Below, piece by piece: positions 53,704-62,179 of a stretch of DNA of 64,000 nt. The stretch is taken from contig QAYY01000003.1 in NCBI GenBank assembly GCA_003054665.1, forward strand, positions 124,001 through 188,000, written 5' to 3'. Position numbers and translations under genes: made by a program. Below the pieces are notes generated by a model, which saw only the letters and a program-made list of their open reading frames with translations, ran no database searches and had not been told where the DNA came from. Positions within the stretch are counted from its first letter, which is position 1; the number at the start of each line of letters is the position of its first letter. The stretch is from Opitutaceae bacterium EW11. GTDB lineage: Bacteria; Verrucomicrobiota; Verrucomicrobiia; Opitutales; Opitutaceae.

Positions 53704-53982
53704 AGGCAGAAGAAAAAGGGTGCGCCGGATCAGGAACGAGCGAGCCGAACGGAATGCTTTCGGCTCTGCGCGCCTGCAATCCGCGCGATTTGACACGTGG
53801 TTGCCCACGCCGATTCGACGTCTCCTGCGGTCGCGCGACGGCCGGCTCCCGGGCAGTGCACCGGCGGGCTCAGGCGGGCGAAGGAGATCGAGACGTACAT
53901 TCCCATATCCTACCCACGAAATGCCGTTTGTCCTATGACTTTGTTGTTTGCTCGGTGATAACTCCTGGATATCAGAAGCCGC
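53704..53982. promoter_or_regulatory. Divergent control region of RND operon and LysR gene
   Basis: The 279-base region contains a TTTGACA at 53789-53795. Overlapping its edge is a dyad CGTGG-ttgc-CCACG (53796-53809), the general size of a LysR-type recognition element. A clear promoter pair cannot be chosen. The divergent arrangement is the classic one for a LysR protein controlling the adjacent operon. Confidence 0.4.
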
Positions 53983-54948
53983 GTGGAATTGAGGCACCTC
54001 AGGTACTTTGTCAGCGTGGCGGAGGCGTTGAGTTTTCGCCGGGCGGCGGAGCAATTGCGCGTGGCGCAGCCGGCGCTGAGCAAACAGATCAAGGACCTGG
54101 AGTCCCGCGTCGGCACCACGCTGCTCGACCGGGATACGGCGCACGTTTCGCTCACCGACGCAGGCGCGGTGTTCCTCGACGAAGCCCGGACGATTCTGGA
54201 CCGGGTGGAGACCGCGGCGGCGGCGGCGCGCGAAGCGGCGTCCGGCCTGGCCGGGCGTCTCACGATCGGGAACGTGGGGGCGCTTTCGGCGAGTTTTCTG
54301 CCCCCCACGCTCTCGGCCTTTCGGTCGAAGTATCCGAACGTCGAAGTCACGCTGCAGGATGTGACGACCTCCGAGCAGATTTCCGCCCTCCGCGCGGGAA
54401 AGATCCAGGTGGCGTTTTCGCTGCACGAGACCAACGAAAAGCTACCGCGCGATTTCCGATCGCTTCCTGTCCTGGAGCGCCGGGTGGCTTTGGCGCTGGG
54501 CGTCGACCATCGCCTGGCGAAACGGTCGGTGGTTTCGCTGGCTGAGGTCGCGGACGAGCAGTTCTTCTCCGTGGCCCACGCGAACGGTTACGACCAGCAC
54601 AGGCAGCGCACCGAGCGGATTTTCGCCGCCCGGGGCATCGCGGTGCGGCCCATCAAACGCGTGGGCAGCCTGGAATCCCTGCTGGCGCTCGTGGCGGGCG
54701 ATCACGGTCTCGCGCTCTTGATGCCGACGCACTTCCGGCGCTCGGCGAAGGACATCGTTTTTCGTCGGATCAAGGAAGACGGAAGCGACCTTCTGGTCAC
54801 GCTCTCGGCGCTGTGGCGCGGCGGCGCAGGCTCCCAGCTTGCGGCGAATTTCGTCGCGCTCCTGCGCAAACAGCATCGGACAACCGCGCAGCAGGCGCGC
54901 GGGAAGAAATCTCGGGCTGCCGAGGCGAGAGCGAGATCGCGGGGTTGA
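53983..54948 (+). CDS. LysR-family transcriptional regulator
   Basis: This 321-residue protein has an N-terminal winged helix-turn-helix (1-60: MELRHLRYFVSVAEALSF, then RRAAEQLRVAQPALSKQIKDLE) and a linker helix (about 60-88). A two-lobed effector-binding domain follows from about 90 (GRLTIGNVGALSASFLPPTL), with VTLQDVTTSEQISALRAGKIQ. The basic tail (ARGKKSRAAEARARSRG) is unusual. The start is GTG at 53983, which begins the canonical family N-terminus. It is divergent from the tripartite RND operon and is its likely regulator, which probably also represses its own gene. Confidence 0.92.
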   Translation: MELRHLRYFVSVAEALSFRRAAEQLRVAQPALSKQIKDLESRVGTTLLDRDTAHVSLTDAGAVFLDEARTILDRVETAAAAAREAASGLAGRLTIGNVGALSASFLPPTLSAFRSKYPNVEVTLQDVTTSEQISALRAGKIQVAFSLHETNEKLPRDFRSLPVLERRVALALGVDHRLAKRSVVSLAEVADEQFFSVAHANGYDQHRQRTERIFAARGIAVRPIKRVGSLESLLALVAGDHGLALLMPTHFRRSAKDIVFRRIKEDGSDLLVTLSALWRGGAGSQLAANFVALLRKQHRTTAQQARGKKSRAAEARARSRG

Positions 54949-55004
54949 TTCCGCTCCGAGGTGGAGCGCGCGCGGATACCCCGGCTGTGATGTTTTTCTT
55001 CGAT

Positions 55005-55070
55005 GTGGGCGCGGTGCCTTCACCGCGCAGAGCGACGTCGCAACCCGCCGGGTGGGGGCGCCCGGTCCAC
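55005..55070. repeat. Palindromic repeat family A, full copy 11
   Basis: GTGGGCGCGGTGCCTTCACC leads to GAGCGACGTCGCAACCC and the right arm GGGTGGGGGCGCCCGGTCCAC. It is very close to copy 1 at 1014. Confidence 0.85.
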
Positions 55071-55090
55071 AACAAATCCAGGCGTGCCCA

Positions 55091-55130
55091 TCCACGCTTG
55101 CGGGTGGGCCGGCGCGTCCCCGCGACGGCC
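55091..55130. repeat. Repeat family B, end fragment (copy 5)
   Basis: CCACGCTTGCGGGTGGGCCG then GCGCGTCCCCGCGACGGCC corresponds to the left terminal arm of the full B elements; the rest is absent. Confidence 0.65.
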
Positions 55131-55257
55131 TTTGCCCGCCGGGACGCTCCCTCGAAAGCGATTACTTTGATCCGGATCAATTCGGTTTGAGCGGAGGGTT
55201 GAACTCGTCCGCTGAAGCTGTACTCGTCCTGGTTACCTGCTCACCCGCGACCCCGCC

Positions 55258-55641
55258 ATGCGCCGTCGTATCGCCATCCTGTCGCTGTTCACCGCGTGGC
55301 TTCTCGCCACGGGCAGCCACTGGGATTTGGTCCAGACGTTTGCGTGGGGACGGATGATGGTGCGCAACGTCCAGGTCGTTTCGTTCCGGCAGGCGCTCGA
55401 GGATACCTTCGACGGCGAAAAGCCCTGCGAGATCTGTCTCGCCGTGGCCAAGGCCAAGCAGCAACAGGACGCTTCGAGTGCTCCGCCCGAGTCGAAATTG
55501 CGCGACAAGATCCCGCTCGATTGCCAGCCGGTGCGCGTGATGGTGCTGGGCTTGGCGGCTGGCCCTCGCTGGCCGATGGACGTGTTTTCCCCGAAGTCCG
55601 CCGAGGAGGCGCAGCCTCCCGTGCCGCCTCCGCGGGTGTGA
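55258..55641 (+). CDS. Small secreted or anchored CxxC protein next to the copper receptor
   Basis: This 127-residue protein has an N-terminal hydrophobic segment (about 5-19, AILSLFTAWLLATG) that may be a signal or anchor. A short domain follows with CEIC (57-60) in the context FDGEKPCEICLAVAKAKQQQ, and a proline-rich C-terminus (PPVPPPRV). The layout resembles the small proteins that often precede OprC-type receptors in other phyla (DUF2946-like). The CxxC could bind copper or form a disulfide. It lies 158 bases upstream of the receptor in the same direction. The link to copper is by context. Confidence 0.6.
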   Translation: MRRRIAILSLFTAWLLATGSHWDLVQTFAWGRMMVRNVQVVSFRQALEDTFDGEKPCEICLAVAKAKQQQDASSAPPESKLRDKIPLDCQPVRVMVLGLAAGPRWPMDVFSPKSAEEAQPPVPPPRV

Positions 55642-55799
55642 AGCCGAGAGAGTGAAGCTCTGACACGTGCGCCGCGTTCGCCCCCCCCGGGGCGGGACGC
55701 TTCCTTTCGCCGTGCCAGTCCAGCTCAAGCCCAGGCGCAACGGCCTCGCCGTGCCTGCGGGCCGGCGCCGGCCATTCCCCACGTACTCGTAGTCACACC

Positions 55800-57851
55800 A
55801 TGTTTTCCCGTACTTCTGTATCCACGTTTCCATTCTTCGCGGCGGCCACCGTCGCGAGTTTCGCGGCCGAGACCTCGCCTCCGTCGCAGGCGAACGAGGC
55901 TGTCGAACTGTCCCTCGTGCGCGTCACCGCCGAGCCGGCCCAGCAGCCTCTCGTGACAACCCTCGACGCCAAAGCCGCCGCGCAACCGATCCCGGCGCAC
56001 GATGGCGCCGATTATCTCAAGAGCATCCCGGGTTTTTCCGTCATCCGCAAAGCCGGGGTCGACGGCGATCCTGTCTTCCGCGGTCAGGGCGGTTCGCGTC
56101 TCGCGATCCTCCTCGACGGACAGGCGATCTTCGGCGGTTGCGGCAACCGCATGGACCCGCCGACGGCCTACGTCTTCCCGTCCTCGTACGACCAGATCAC
56201 CGTGATCAAGGGCCCGCAGAGCGTGCGCTACGCTCCCGGTGCCACCGCGGGCGTTGTCATGTTCGATCGCCTTCCCGAGCGTTTCGAGCAGGCCGGAATC
56301 AAGGCCGAGGGCTCGCTCACGCTCGGCAGTTTTCAGCGGCACGACGAGACGGCCGAGGTGACTGCCGGAATTCCCGAAGGTTACGTCCGCGCTTCCGGGA
56401 GCCGCTCGCAGTCGGGCGACTACGCCGACGGCGACGGACGGCGCGTGCATTCGCGCTATCGGCGCTGGAGCAGTCAGACGACCGCGGCGTGGACTCCCGG
56501 GCAGTCGACCAGCGTGGAACTGTCCGCCGGTCTGAGCGACGGCGAGGCCGCGTATGCCGACCGTTCGATGGACGGCACGAAGTTTGCCCGGGAAAACGTC
56601 GGTCTCCGCCTCCGCAGCCGGGCGATCACCCCCCTGATCTCGTCGGTCGATGCGTCGCTGTTCTACAACTACGCGGACCACGTGATGGACAACTTCAGCC
56701 TCCGTCCGACGCCGGCCATGCGAATGCTGTCGAATCCCGACCGCCTGACCTTCGGCGGACGCGCCGAGGCGACGCTCGCGTTGAGCCCCGATCTCACGGC
56801 CGTGGTCGGAGCCGATTACCAGGAAAACCGCCACCGGCTGCGCACGAGTTTGTCGGCGCCTCGCGCGCGCGACGCCGCATTCGACGTCGCCGGGCTCTTC
56901 GTCGAGGGCACCTGGCGGCTCTCGCCGAAATCCCGCGTCGTCGCGGGAGCGCGGGCCGACCGGTGGCACGCCGAGGACCGTCGCACCGCGTTCAAGATCA
57001 CGTCAGGAATGACGACGATGACCCTCGCCAATCCGACCGCCGGTCAGTCGCGTTCGTCCACGCTGGCGGGCGGGTTCGGGCGGTACGAGCGCGACCTCGA
57101 GGCGCTTCCGCTCACGGTGTACGCCGGACTCGGCGCGAGCCAACGGTTCCCGGATTACTGGGAGTTGTTCAACAAGGAAACCGCAGCCTCGCTGAGCGCG
57201 TTTCGCATCAAGCCGGAGACGCTGCGCCAGCTCGACGCCGGAGCGATCTTCAAGCGCGAGACGTTCTCCGCCTCGGTCTCGCTGTTCGCGAACGACGTCA
57301 GCGACTACATCCTCATCCAAAAGAACGTCGTGAAGCCCTTCGGCTCGATGGCCTCCCGGCTGGTGACGGTGTCGCGCAACGTCGACGCCTCGAGTTGGGG
57401 CGGCGAAGCCTCTGCCGCGTGGGACTTCGCACCGGGTTGGAAGGCCGAGGGCAGCCTCGCGTACGTCCGCGGTGAAAACAACACCGACAACCGCCCACTG
57501 GCGCAGCAGCCTCCGCTCGAAGGGCGGCTCAGCTTGCGTTACGCGACGCCGGTGTGGAGCGCCGGGGTGCTGCTCCGCGCGGTCGGCGCGCAGAACCGCG
57601 TGGCGGTCAACCAGGGCAATATCGTCGGCCAGGACATCGGGCCCTCGTCGGGCTTCGGAGTCTTCTCGCTCAACGCCGGGTGGCGCGTCGCGAAGTTCGC
57701 GCAGCTGAGCGCGGGCGTCGACAATGTCTTCGACCGCACCTACGCGGAGTTCATCAGCCGGGCCGGAGCGGATGTCGCCGGATTCGTCACCACGACTCGG
57801 GTGAACGAGCCCGGCCGCACGATCTGGGCGAAACTCACCCTGAGTTATTGA
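55800..57851 (+). CDS. TonB-dependent copper receptor (OprC/NosA type)
   Basis: This 683-residue outer-membrane receptor has a signal peptide (about 1-22), then ELSLVRVTAEP as TonB box region. The plug matches the OprC/NosA subfamily: HDGADYLKSIPGFSVIRKAG, then DGDPVFRGQGGSRLAILLDG, GGCGNRMDPPTAYVFPSSYD and ITVIKGPQSVRYAPGATAGV. The cysteine-containing NRMDPPT block is characteristic of copper receptors, which import copper or assist assembly of copper enzymes such as nitrous oxide reductase. The barrel ends with a tyrosine (AKLTLSY). It may form a unit with the CxxC protein upstream. The transcript end is marked by the strong hairpin at 57862-57902. Confidence 0.9.
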   Translation: MFSRTSVSTFPFFAAATVASFAAETSPPSQANEAVELSLVRVTAEPAQQPLVTTLDAKAAAQPIPAHDGADYLKSIPGFSVIRKAGVDGDPVFRGQGGSRLAILLDGQAIFGGCGNRMDPPTAYVFPSSYDQITVIKGPQSVRYAPGATAGVVMFDRLPERFEQAGIKAEGSLTLGSFQRHDETAEVTAGIPEGYVRASGSRSQSGDYADGDGRRVHSRYRRWSSQTTAAWTPGQSTSVELSAGLSDGEAAYADRSMDGTKFARENVGLRLRSRAITPLISSVDASLFYNYADHVMDNFSLRPTPAMRMLSNPDRLTFGGRAEATLALSPDLTAVVGADYQENRHRLRTSLSAPRARDAAFDVAGLFVEGTWRLSPKSRVVAGARADRWHAEDRRTAFKITSGMTTMTLANPTAGQSRSSTLAGGFGRYERDLEALPLTVYAGLGASQRFPDYWELFNKETAASLSAFRIKPETLRQLDAGAIFKRETFSASVSLFANDVSDYILIQKNVVKPFGSMASRLVTVSRNVDASSWGGEASAAWDFAPGWKAEGSLAYVRGENNTDNRPLAQQPPLEGRLSLRYATPVWSAGVLLRAVGAQNRVAVNQGNIVGQDIGPSSGFGVFSLNAGWRVAKFAQLSAGVDNVFDRTYAEFISRAGADVAGFVTTTRVNEPGRTIWAKLTLSY

Positions 57852-57861
57852 TCGCACCGCA

Positions 57862-57902
57862 CTCGTTTCCCCGCGCCGGCGTTTCGGCGCGGGGCGAACG
57901 AG
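57862..57902. terminator. Bidirectional terminator-like hairpin
   Basis: CTCGTT (57862-57867) and CCCCGCGCC (57869-57877) pair with GGCGCGGGG (57886-57894) and AACGAG (57897-57902) around an eight-base loop. The lower stem gives T residues on each strand's exit side. It lies between the convergent receptor and arn operon. Confidence 0.75.
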
Positions 57903-57911
57903 CTGCCAGCG

Positions 57912-58304
57912 CTATTCCAGGTTGTCGTCGGCGGCGTCGCGCGTGAGGTGAAATTTGTGAATGATCCGGTGGAAAACCGGGGCGAGCACGATGCTCATCG
58001 AAGTGAGAAACACCACGCCGCTGAACAACGCGTATGCCGAGGCGAAGAGCTTGGCCGGAGTGCTCCGCATGAGGTCCACCGGACCCATGCCGGTGAGGAT
58101 CATCGATGCGTTGAGAAGCGAGTCGATCCAACCGAGGCGGGCGATGTAGTGGTAGCCGGCGACGCCGATGAGGAGCGCCCCGGTTACGATTCCCAGCGCG
58201 AGGGCAAACGAAACGCCCACCCGTCCCACGAACTTCGGGAACGGCAGCAGATCGTCGCCCCGGCGTTCGTAGCGGCTGTCCCAAAAGTGGAAATGATGCC
58301 GCAC
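57912..58304 (-). CDS. Two-helix channel-like membrane protein
   Basis: This 130-residue protein has a transmembrane helix at about 28-52. A short amphipathic/pore-like segment (about 58-70, IDSLLNASMIL) runs straight into TGMGP (71-75), and a second helix spans about 83-108. This helix-pore-filter-helix order is that of two-helix potassium-channel subunits, with TGMGP in the place of the TVGYG filter. The N-terminus is aromatic and basic (HHFHFWDSRYERR). The start is GTG at 58304; no better ATG precedes the first helix. It lies 28 bases after arnD and ends the operon. The channel reading is by analogy; ion selectivity, if any, is unknown. Confidence 0.5.
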   Translation of the reverse strand: MRHHFHFWDSRYERRGDDLLPFPKFVGRVGVSFALALGIVTGALLIGVAGYHYIARLGWIDSLLNASMILTGMGPVDLMRSTPAKLFASAYALFSGVVFLTSMSIVLAPVFHRIIHKFHLTRDAADDNLE

Positions 58305-58332
58305 CGTTTCGAGTTCCGGGACTGCCGCTCGG

Positions 58333-59238
58333 TCAATCGCCGAGCTGCGTCGCGACGGTCCCAGAACGGCCGTCGATGGGACGCAGCGCGACGTCCACCA
58401 CCGGAATACCGTCCGGCGCGCTGAGCATCGTGTGGGCGTAGTCGTTGAGCCGACCGAAGCTCACGTCCGCCTTTTTGAAGGCCCGCAGCAGTTCGCGAAA
58501 GAGATTCTGTTTTCCCATGCCTTCGATCTCCGCGTGAATGGTGAACACGTTCCAGGCGTCCGACCGCAGGAGCGAGAGGTAGTGCGGCACGATGGCGTCG
58601 TCCGGGTATTCCGGGCGGCCGAGAAGCTCGTCGAGCGTCGGCAGCGTGGTGGGAATCTCGAGCGTCCGGAAAACGCGGCCGCCGATCCGGGGAAAAAACG
58701 GATGCGCGCCGCGCGTGTCGCTGGCGTAAAGAAGCCCGGCCGCGTCGTAGGCGGCGCGGCTTTCGGCGGAAGCCTGCCAGCCCGGCGCACCGGCGGTGTG
58801 CGTGGACGCACCGAAAATGCGGCGAAACTCGGCGTGCGCCCTGCCGAATTCGGCCGCCACCTCCTCCTCGCTCATGCCGAGGACAAAGTCCTGCCAGCGG
58901 AAATGGTCGTAGCAGTGGATGCCGACCTCGTGGCCGAAATCGCGCACCTGACGGAGAACGCCTTCGTTGCGGCGCCCGATGTGCGGGGCGGGGAGCAGGG
59001 TGCCGTTAAGCAGGGTGCGCACGCCGTAGAGTTCGACCACGCTCGTCCGGCTGACCTTGCCGAAGAAGCCTGGGCGGAAGACGCGGCGGATCGCCTTGCC
59101 GGTGTTGTCGGGACCGAGGCTGAAAAGAAAACAGCCGGTGATCCCGAACTCGCGCATCAGGGCGAGGAGGTTCGGCACGCCGACGCGGGTGCCGCGGTCG
59201 GTGTCGACATCGATCTTGAGCGCGACGACGGCGGGCAT
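58333..59238 (-). CDS. arnD: ArnD-like undecaprenyl-phosphate-Ara4FN deformylase
   Basis: This 301-residue polysaccharide-deacetylase-fold protein matches ArnD (about 296 residues in E. coli). ArnD removes the formyl group from undecaprenyl phosphate-linked 4-deoxy-4-formamido-L-arabinose at the membrane. The NodB-type metal site is visible: KIDVDTDRGT (D at about 9-11) and GHEVGIHCYDHFRWQ (His pair near 106-111). Conserved ArnD blocks are GIPNLL-like VGVPNLLALM, LLNGTLLPAPHIG and HTAGAPGWQASAESR. It follows the decarboxylase gene by three bases. The order ...arnA-arnD matches enterobacterial arnBCADTEF. Confidence 0.9.
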   Translation of the reverse strand: MPAVVALKIDVDTDRGTRVGVPNLLALMREFGITGCFLFSLGPDNTGKAIRRVFRPGFFGKVSRTSVVELYGVRTLLNGTLLPAPHIGRRNEGVLRQVRDFGHEVGIHCYDHFRWQDFVLGMSEEEVAAEFGRAHAEFRRIFGASTHTAGAPGWQASAESRAAYDAAGLLYASDTRGAHPFFPRIGGRVFRTLEIPTTLPTLDELLGRPEYPDDAIVPHYLSLLRSDAWNVFTIHAEIEGMGKQNLFRELLRAFKKADVSFGRLNDYAHTMLSAPDGIPVVDVALRPIDGRSGTVATQLGD

Positions 59239-59241
59239 GGT

Positions 59242-60279
59242 CTAGACCAGGTCGCAGGTCTTCTGGGCGAGGTGATAGTCGAGGGTGAGGCGGATCGCGG
59301 TCTGGAGGTCGACGCGGGGCACCCAGCCCAGATGCTCCCTCGCCGCGCGATTCGACGGCACGCGCGTCTGGATGTCCTGGTAGTACTTTCCGAAATACTG
59401 CCCGGAACTGACCGCCACCACCCGGGCGTTCTCCGCGTGCTCGCGGTACTCGGGATAGTCCTTGAACGCCTCGATGATGATGTGGGCCAGCTCCGCCACG
59501 CTGACGTTGTTGGCCGGATTCCCGATGTTGAATATCCGCCGCGACGCGGCGCCGTCCGCGTTTTCGATGATGCGCATCAGGCAGTCGATTCCGTCGTCGA
59601 TGTAGGTGAACGAACGGCTCTGGTGGCCGCCGTCGACCAGCTGCAGCGGCTTCTGGAAAATGACGTTGCTGATGAACTGGGTGAAGAGCCGCGAGCTGCC
59701 TTCCTTCGGCTCGAGCACGTTGTCGAGCTTGGGCCCGATCCAGTTGAACGGCCGGAAGAGGGTGTAGTCGAGGCCGTCGCGGATTCCGTGGGCGTAGATG
59801 ACGCGGTCGAGCAGTTGCTTCGAACACGCGTAGATCCAGCGCTGGCGGTCGATCGGACCGTACACCATGTTCGTCGTGTCCTCGCGCAGTTCGGCGTCGG
59901 GGGCCATGCCGTAGACTTCCGACGTCGAGGCGTGGACGAGGCGCTTTTTGTATTTCACGCACTGGCGCACCACGGAGAGGTTGGCCTCGAAATCGAGCTC
60001 GAAGACGCGCAGCGGGTCGGTCACGTACTGCGCCGGATTGGCGATGGCGACGAGCGTGACCACGGTGTCGCACTTCTTCACGTGGTATTCGATCCACTCC
60101 CGGTTGATGGTGATGTCGCCCTCCACGAAGGTGAATCGGTCGTGGCCGAGGCTGTCGTCGAGTTTGTGCTGCGCGACGTCCATCCCGAACACCTCCCAGT
60201 CGGTGTTTTCGAGGATGGCGTGAGTGAGGCTGCTTCCGATGAAGCCGTTGGCTCCGAGGATGAGGACTTTGTGAGGCAT
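59242..60279 (-). CDS. arnA: ArnA C-terminal-type UDP-glucuronate decarboxylase (stand-alone)
   Basis: This 345-residue short-chain epimerase corresponds to the dehydrogenase half of E. coli ArnA. That domain oxidises and decarboxylates UDP-glucuronic acid to the UDP-4-keto-pentose, the first step of L-Ara4N synthesis. It has the NAD-binding GANGFIG (9-15), HASTSEVYG (116-124, catalytic Ser/Thr and Glu) and YACSK (Y150, K154). Further family blocks are TLFRPFNWIGPKLD and SRSFTYIDDGIDCLMRIIEN. The start at 60279 (MPHKVLILG) begins the fold. It lies 11 bases after the formyltransferase gene, so the two ArnA halves are separate genes in the same order as in the fused protein. Confidence 0.9.
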   Translation of the reverse strand: MPHKVLILGANGFIGSSLTHAILENTDWEVFGMDVAQHKLDDSLGHDRFTFVEGDITINREWIEYHVKKCDTVVTLVAIANPAQYVTDPLRVFELDFEANLSVVRQCVKYKKRLVHASTSEVYGMAPDAELREDTTNMVYGPIDRQRWIYACSKQLLDRVIYAHGIRDGLDYTLFRPFNWIGPKLDNVLEPKEGSSRLFTQFISNVIFQKPLQLVDGGHQSRSFTYIDDGIDCLMRIIENADGAASRRIFNIGNPANNVSVAELAHIIIEAFKDYPEYREHAENARVVAVSSGQYFGKYYQDIQTRVPSNRAAREHLGWVPRVDLQTAIRLTLDYHLAQKTCDLV

Positions 60280-60290
60280 GGAAATGAGGG

Positions 60291-61208
60291 TCAGAGAATC
60301 TGGCCCGCCTGGAGCGCGGGACGCGGGGCGGTTTCGTCGAGCCGTCGCCACTCGAAGCGCGTGATCTCGAGGGCGCCGTCGGCGGTCGCGACGACCAGCG
60401 GATCGGGGGAGAGAACCTGGCCCGGGTGCGGGACCGAGCCGTTGATGTGGCGCTCGCGGGGCTCCGCCCACCAGACCATCAGCCGGAAACCGTGGACGTC
60501 GGTGAACGCGCCCGGGTAGGGGTCGGTGACCGCCCGCACGAGGTTGAAGATCTCCGCGGTCGTCGCCGACCAGCGGATACGCCCGTCCTCCGGTTTCCGT
60601 CCGCCGAAATACGTCGCTTGCGAAGGATCCTGGGGGCGCTCCTCGGCCAGCCCGGAGAGCAGCGTGTCCATCTGCCGGGCAAGGAGGGCGCGGCCGGCGG
60701 GCAGGAGCTTGCGGAACACCGCCTCCGCCGTGTCGCGCGGGCCGATTTCGACACGCTCCTGATCGACGATCGCGCCGGCGTCGGGCTTCTTCACCATCCG
60801 ATGGAGCGTGACGCCGGTTTCGCGGGCGCCATGCAGCACGGCCCAGTTGACCGGCGCCCGACCGCGGAACTTCGGAAGCAGGGAGCCGTGGAGGTTGAAG
60901 GCACCGAGCGGCGCCAGCTCGACGATCTGCATCGGAATCATGTGCCGGTAGTACACCGAGAGAATCAGGTCCGGCTGCAGCGCCGCGAAGCGCTCGATCC
61001 ACTCGGGCGTGTTGACCGTCTCCGGCGCGAACACCGGGATGTCGTGCTCGCGGGCGAGCGCGGCCGGGGTCTTGAACCAGATCTTCTCGCCGGGGTTGTC
61101 CTCGTGCGTGACGAGCGCGACCACGTTGTCGCCGCGGCGGAGCAGGAGATCGAGGCAGGTGTATCCGATCTCGCTGTACGCGAAATAGAGGAGGCGCGGC
61201 GCGTTCAT
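60291..61208 (-). CDS. ArnA N-terminal-type UDP-L-Ara4N formyltransferase (stand-alone)
   Basis: This 305-residue formyltransferase-fold protein corresponds to the N-terminal half of ArnA, which transfers formyl from 10-formyl-tetrahydrofolate to UDP-L-Ara4N. The catalytic set is visible as N105 and H107 (FNLHGSLLPKFRGRAP) and D143 (KKPDAGAIVDQ). The first strand region is LLYFAYSEIGYTCLDLLL. The C-terminal subdomain (about 205-305) is of the Fmt type. The start at 61208 overlaps the arnC stop (ATGA). With the following gene it makes up 650 residues, close to fused ArnA (660). Confidence 0.9.
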   Translation of the reverse strand: MNAPRLLYFAYSEIGYTCLDLLLRRGDNVVALVTHEDNPGEKIWFKTPAALAREHDIPVFAPETVNTPEWIERFAALQPDLILSVYYRHMIPMQIVELAPLGAFNLHGSLLPKFRGRAPVNWAVLHGARETGVTLHRMVKKPDAGAIVDQERVEIGPRDTAEAVFRKLLPAGRALLARQMDTLLSGLAEERPQDPSQATYFGGRKPEDGRIRWSATTAEIFNLVRAVTDPYPGAFTDVHGFRLMVWWAEPRERHINGSVPHPGQVLSPDPLVVATADGALEITRFEWRRLDETAPRPALQAGQIL

Positions 61209-62179
61209 TCGGAGGCTTCGAGGATTCGGCTGACGAAATAACGCTGGCGCTGGCGGACGACCTGATAGGTCCGGCCGACGTATTCCCCGATCAGGCCGAT
61301 CCCGACGATCGCGACGCTGATGAGGAAAAAGAGCACGCCGAAGAGGGTGAAGACGCCGCCCTCCTCGGGGCCGATGATCAGACGCCGTGCGGCGAGCACG
61401 AGGACCAGGAGGAAACTGCCGACCGCGCAGCCCAGGCCGATCAGGGTGAACCACTGCAGCGGCGCCAGGGTGAACGCGGTGATCAGGTCGAAGTTGAGCC
61501 GGACGAGCTTGTAGAACGAGTAGTTCGACGCTCCCGCGTTGCGCTCCTCGTGGCGGACCGCGACCTCCGCGGGATGGGTGGCGAACGTGTAGGCGAGGGC
61601 CGGGATGAAGGTGTTGATCGCGCCGCTCCGCACGATCGCGTCGATCACCGGCCGCGAGTACGCCCGGAGCATGCACCCCTGGTCGGCCATCTCGATGTTC
61701 GTCGTCCGGCGCCTGACGGAATTGACGAGCCGCGAGGCATAGCGGCGGAACGCGCTGTCGCGGCGGACGACCCGATAGCCTCCGACGCAGTCGTGGCCGG
61801 CCGAGATCGCGCCGAGGAGCTTGGGGATCTCCTCGGGCGGGTTCTGAAGGTCGGCGTCGAGCGTGACGACGACGCTGCCGCGGACGCGCTCGAACGCGGC
61901 CATGATCGCCATGTGCTGCCCGTAGTTCGCGTTGAACTCGATCACCCGCGTTTCGCGCGGGCGCTTCGCGTGCTGCTTCGCCAGCAGCTCCTGGGACCGG
62001 TCGGCGCTTCCGTCGTTGGTGAAGATGACCTCGTAGGGAACGCCGAGTCCGTCGAGGACCGGGTAGAGCCGGTCGAACAACGCGGGCAGGTTGGGCTCCT
62101 CGTTGTAGACCGGGATCACCACCGAGAGCTCGACACCGGGGCGCCGGGTCGCCTCGGGCTCAGGCGCGGTCGAAGACAT
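61205..62179 (-). CDS. arnC: ArnC-like undecaprenyl-phosphate Ara4FN glycosyltransferase
   Basis: This 324-residue GT2-family transferase has an N-terminal GT-A domain (ELSVVIPVYNEEPNLPALFD, then TNDGSADRS and the DXD-type LDADLQNPPEE). The loop EMADQGCMLRAY, then FIPALAYTFATHPAEV and VRHEERNAGASNYSFYKL, match ArnC. Two C-terminal transmembrane helices (about 235-258 and 270-293) anchor it. It transfers Ara4FN from UDP to undecaprenyl phosphate on the cytoplasmic face. The start at 62179 overlaps arnB by 20 bases; 31 upstream codons lie inside arnB and are rejected. Confidence 0.92.
   Translation of the reverse strand: MSSTAPEPEATRRPGVELSVVIPVYNEEPNLPALFDRLYPVLDGLGVPYEVIFTNDGSADRSQELLAKQHAKRPRETRVIEFNANYGQHMAIMAAFERVRGSVVVTLDADLQNPPEEIPKLLGAISAGHDCVGGYRVVRRDSAFRRYASRLVNSVRRRTTNIEMADQGCMLRAYSRPVIDAIVRSGAINTFIPALAYTFATHPAEVAVRHEERNAGASNYSFYKLVRLNFDLITAFTLAPLQWFTLIGLGCAVGSFLLVLVLAARRLIIGPEEGGVFTLFGVLFFLISVAIVGIGLIGEYVGRTYQVVRQRQRYFVSRILEASE

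Larger units (their letters stand above)
54949..55257. other. Repeat-containing spacer
   Basis: The spacer holds full repeat A11 (55005-55070) and a B-family fragment (55091-55130, ACGCTTGCGGGTGGGCCGGC). The rest shows no gene. Confidence 0.7.
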
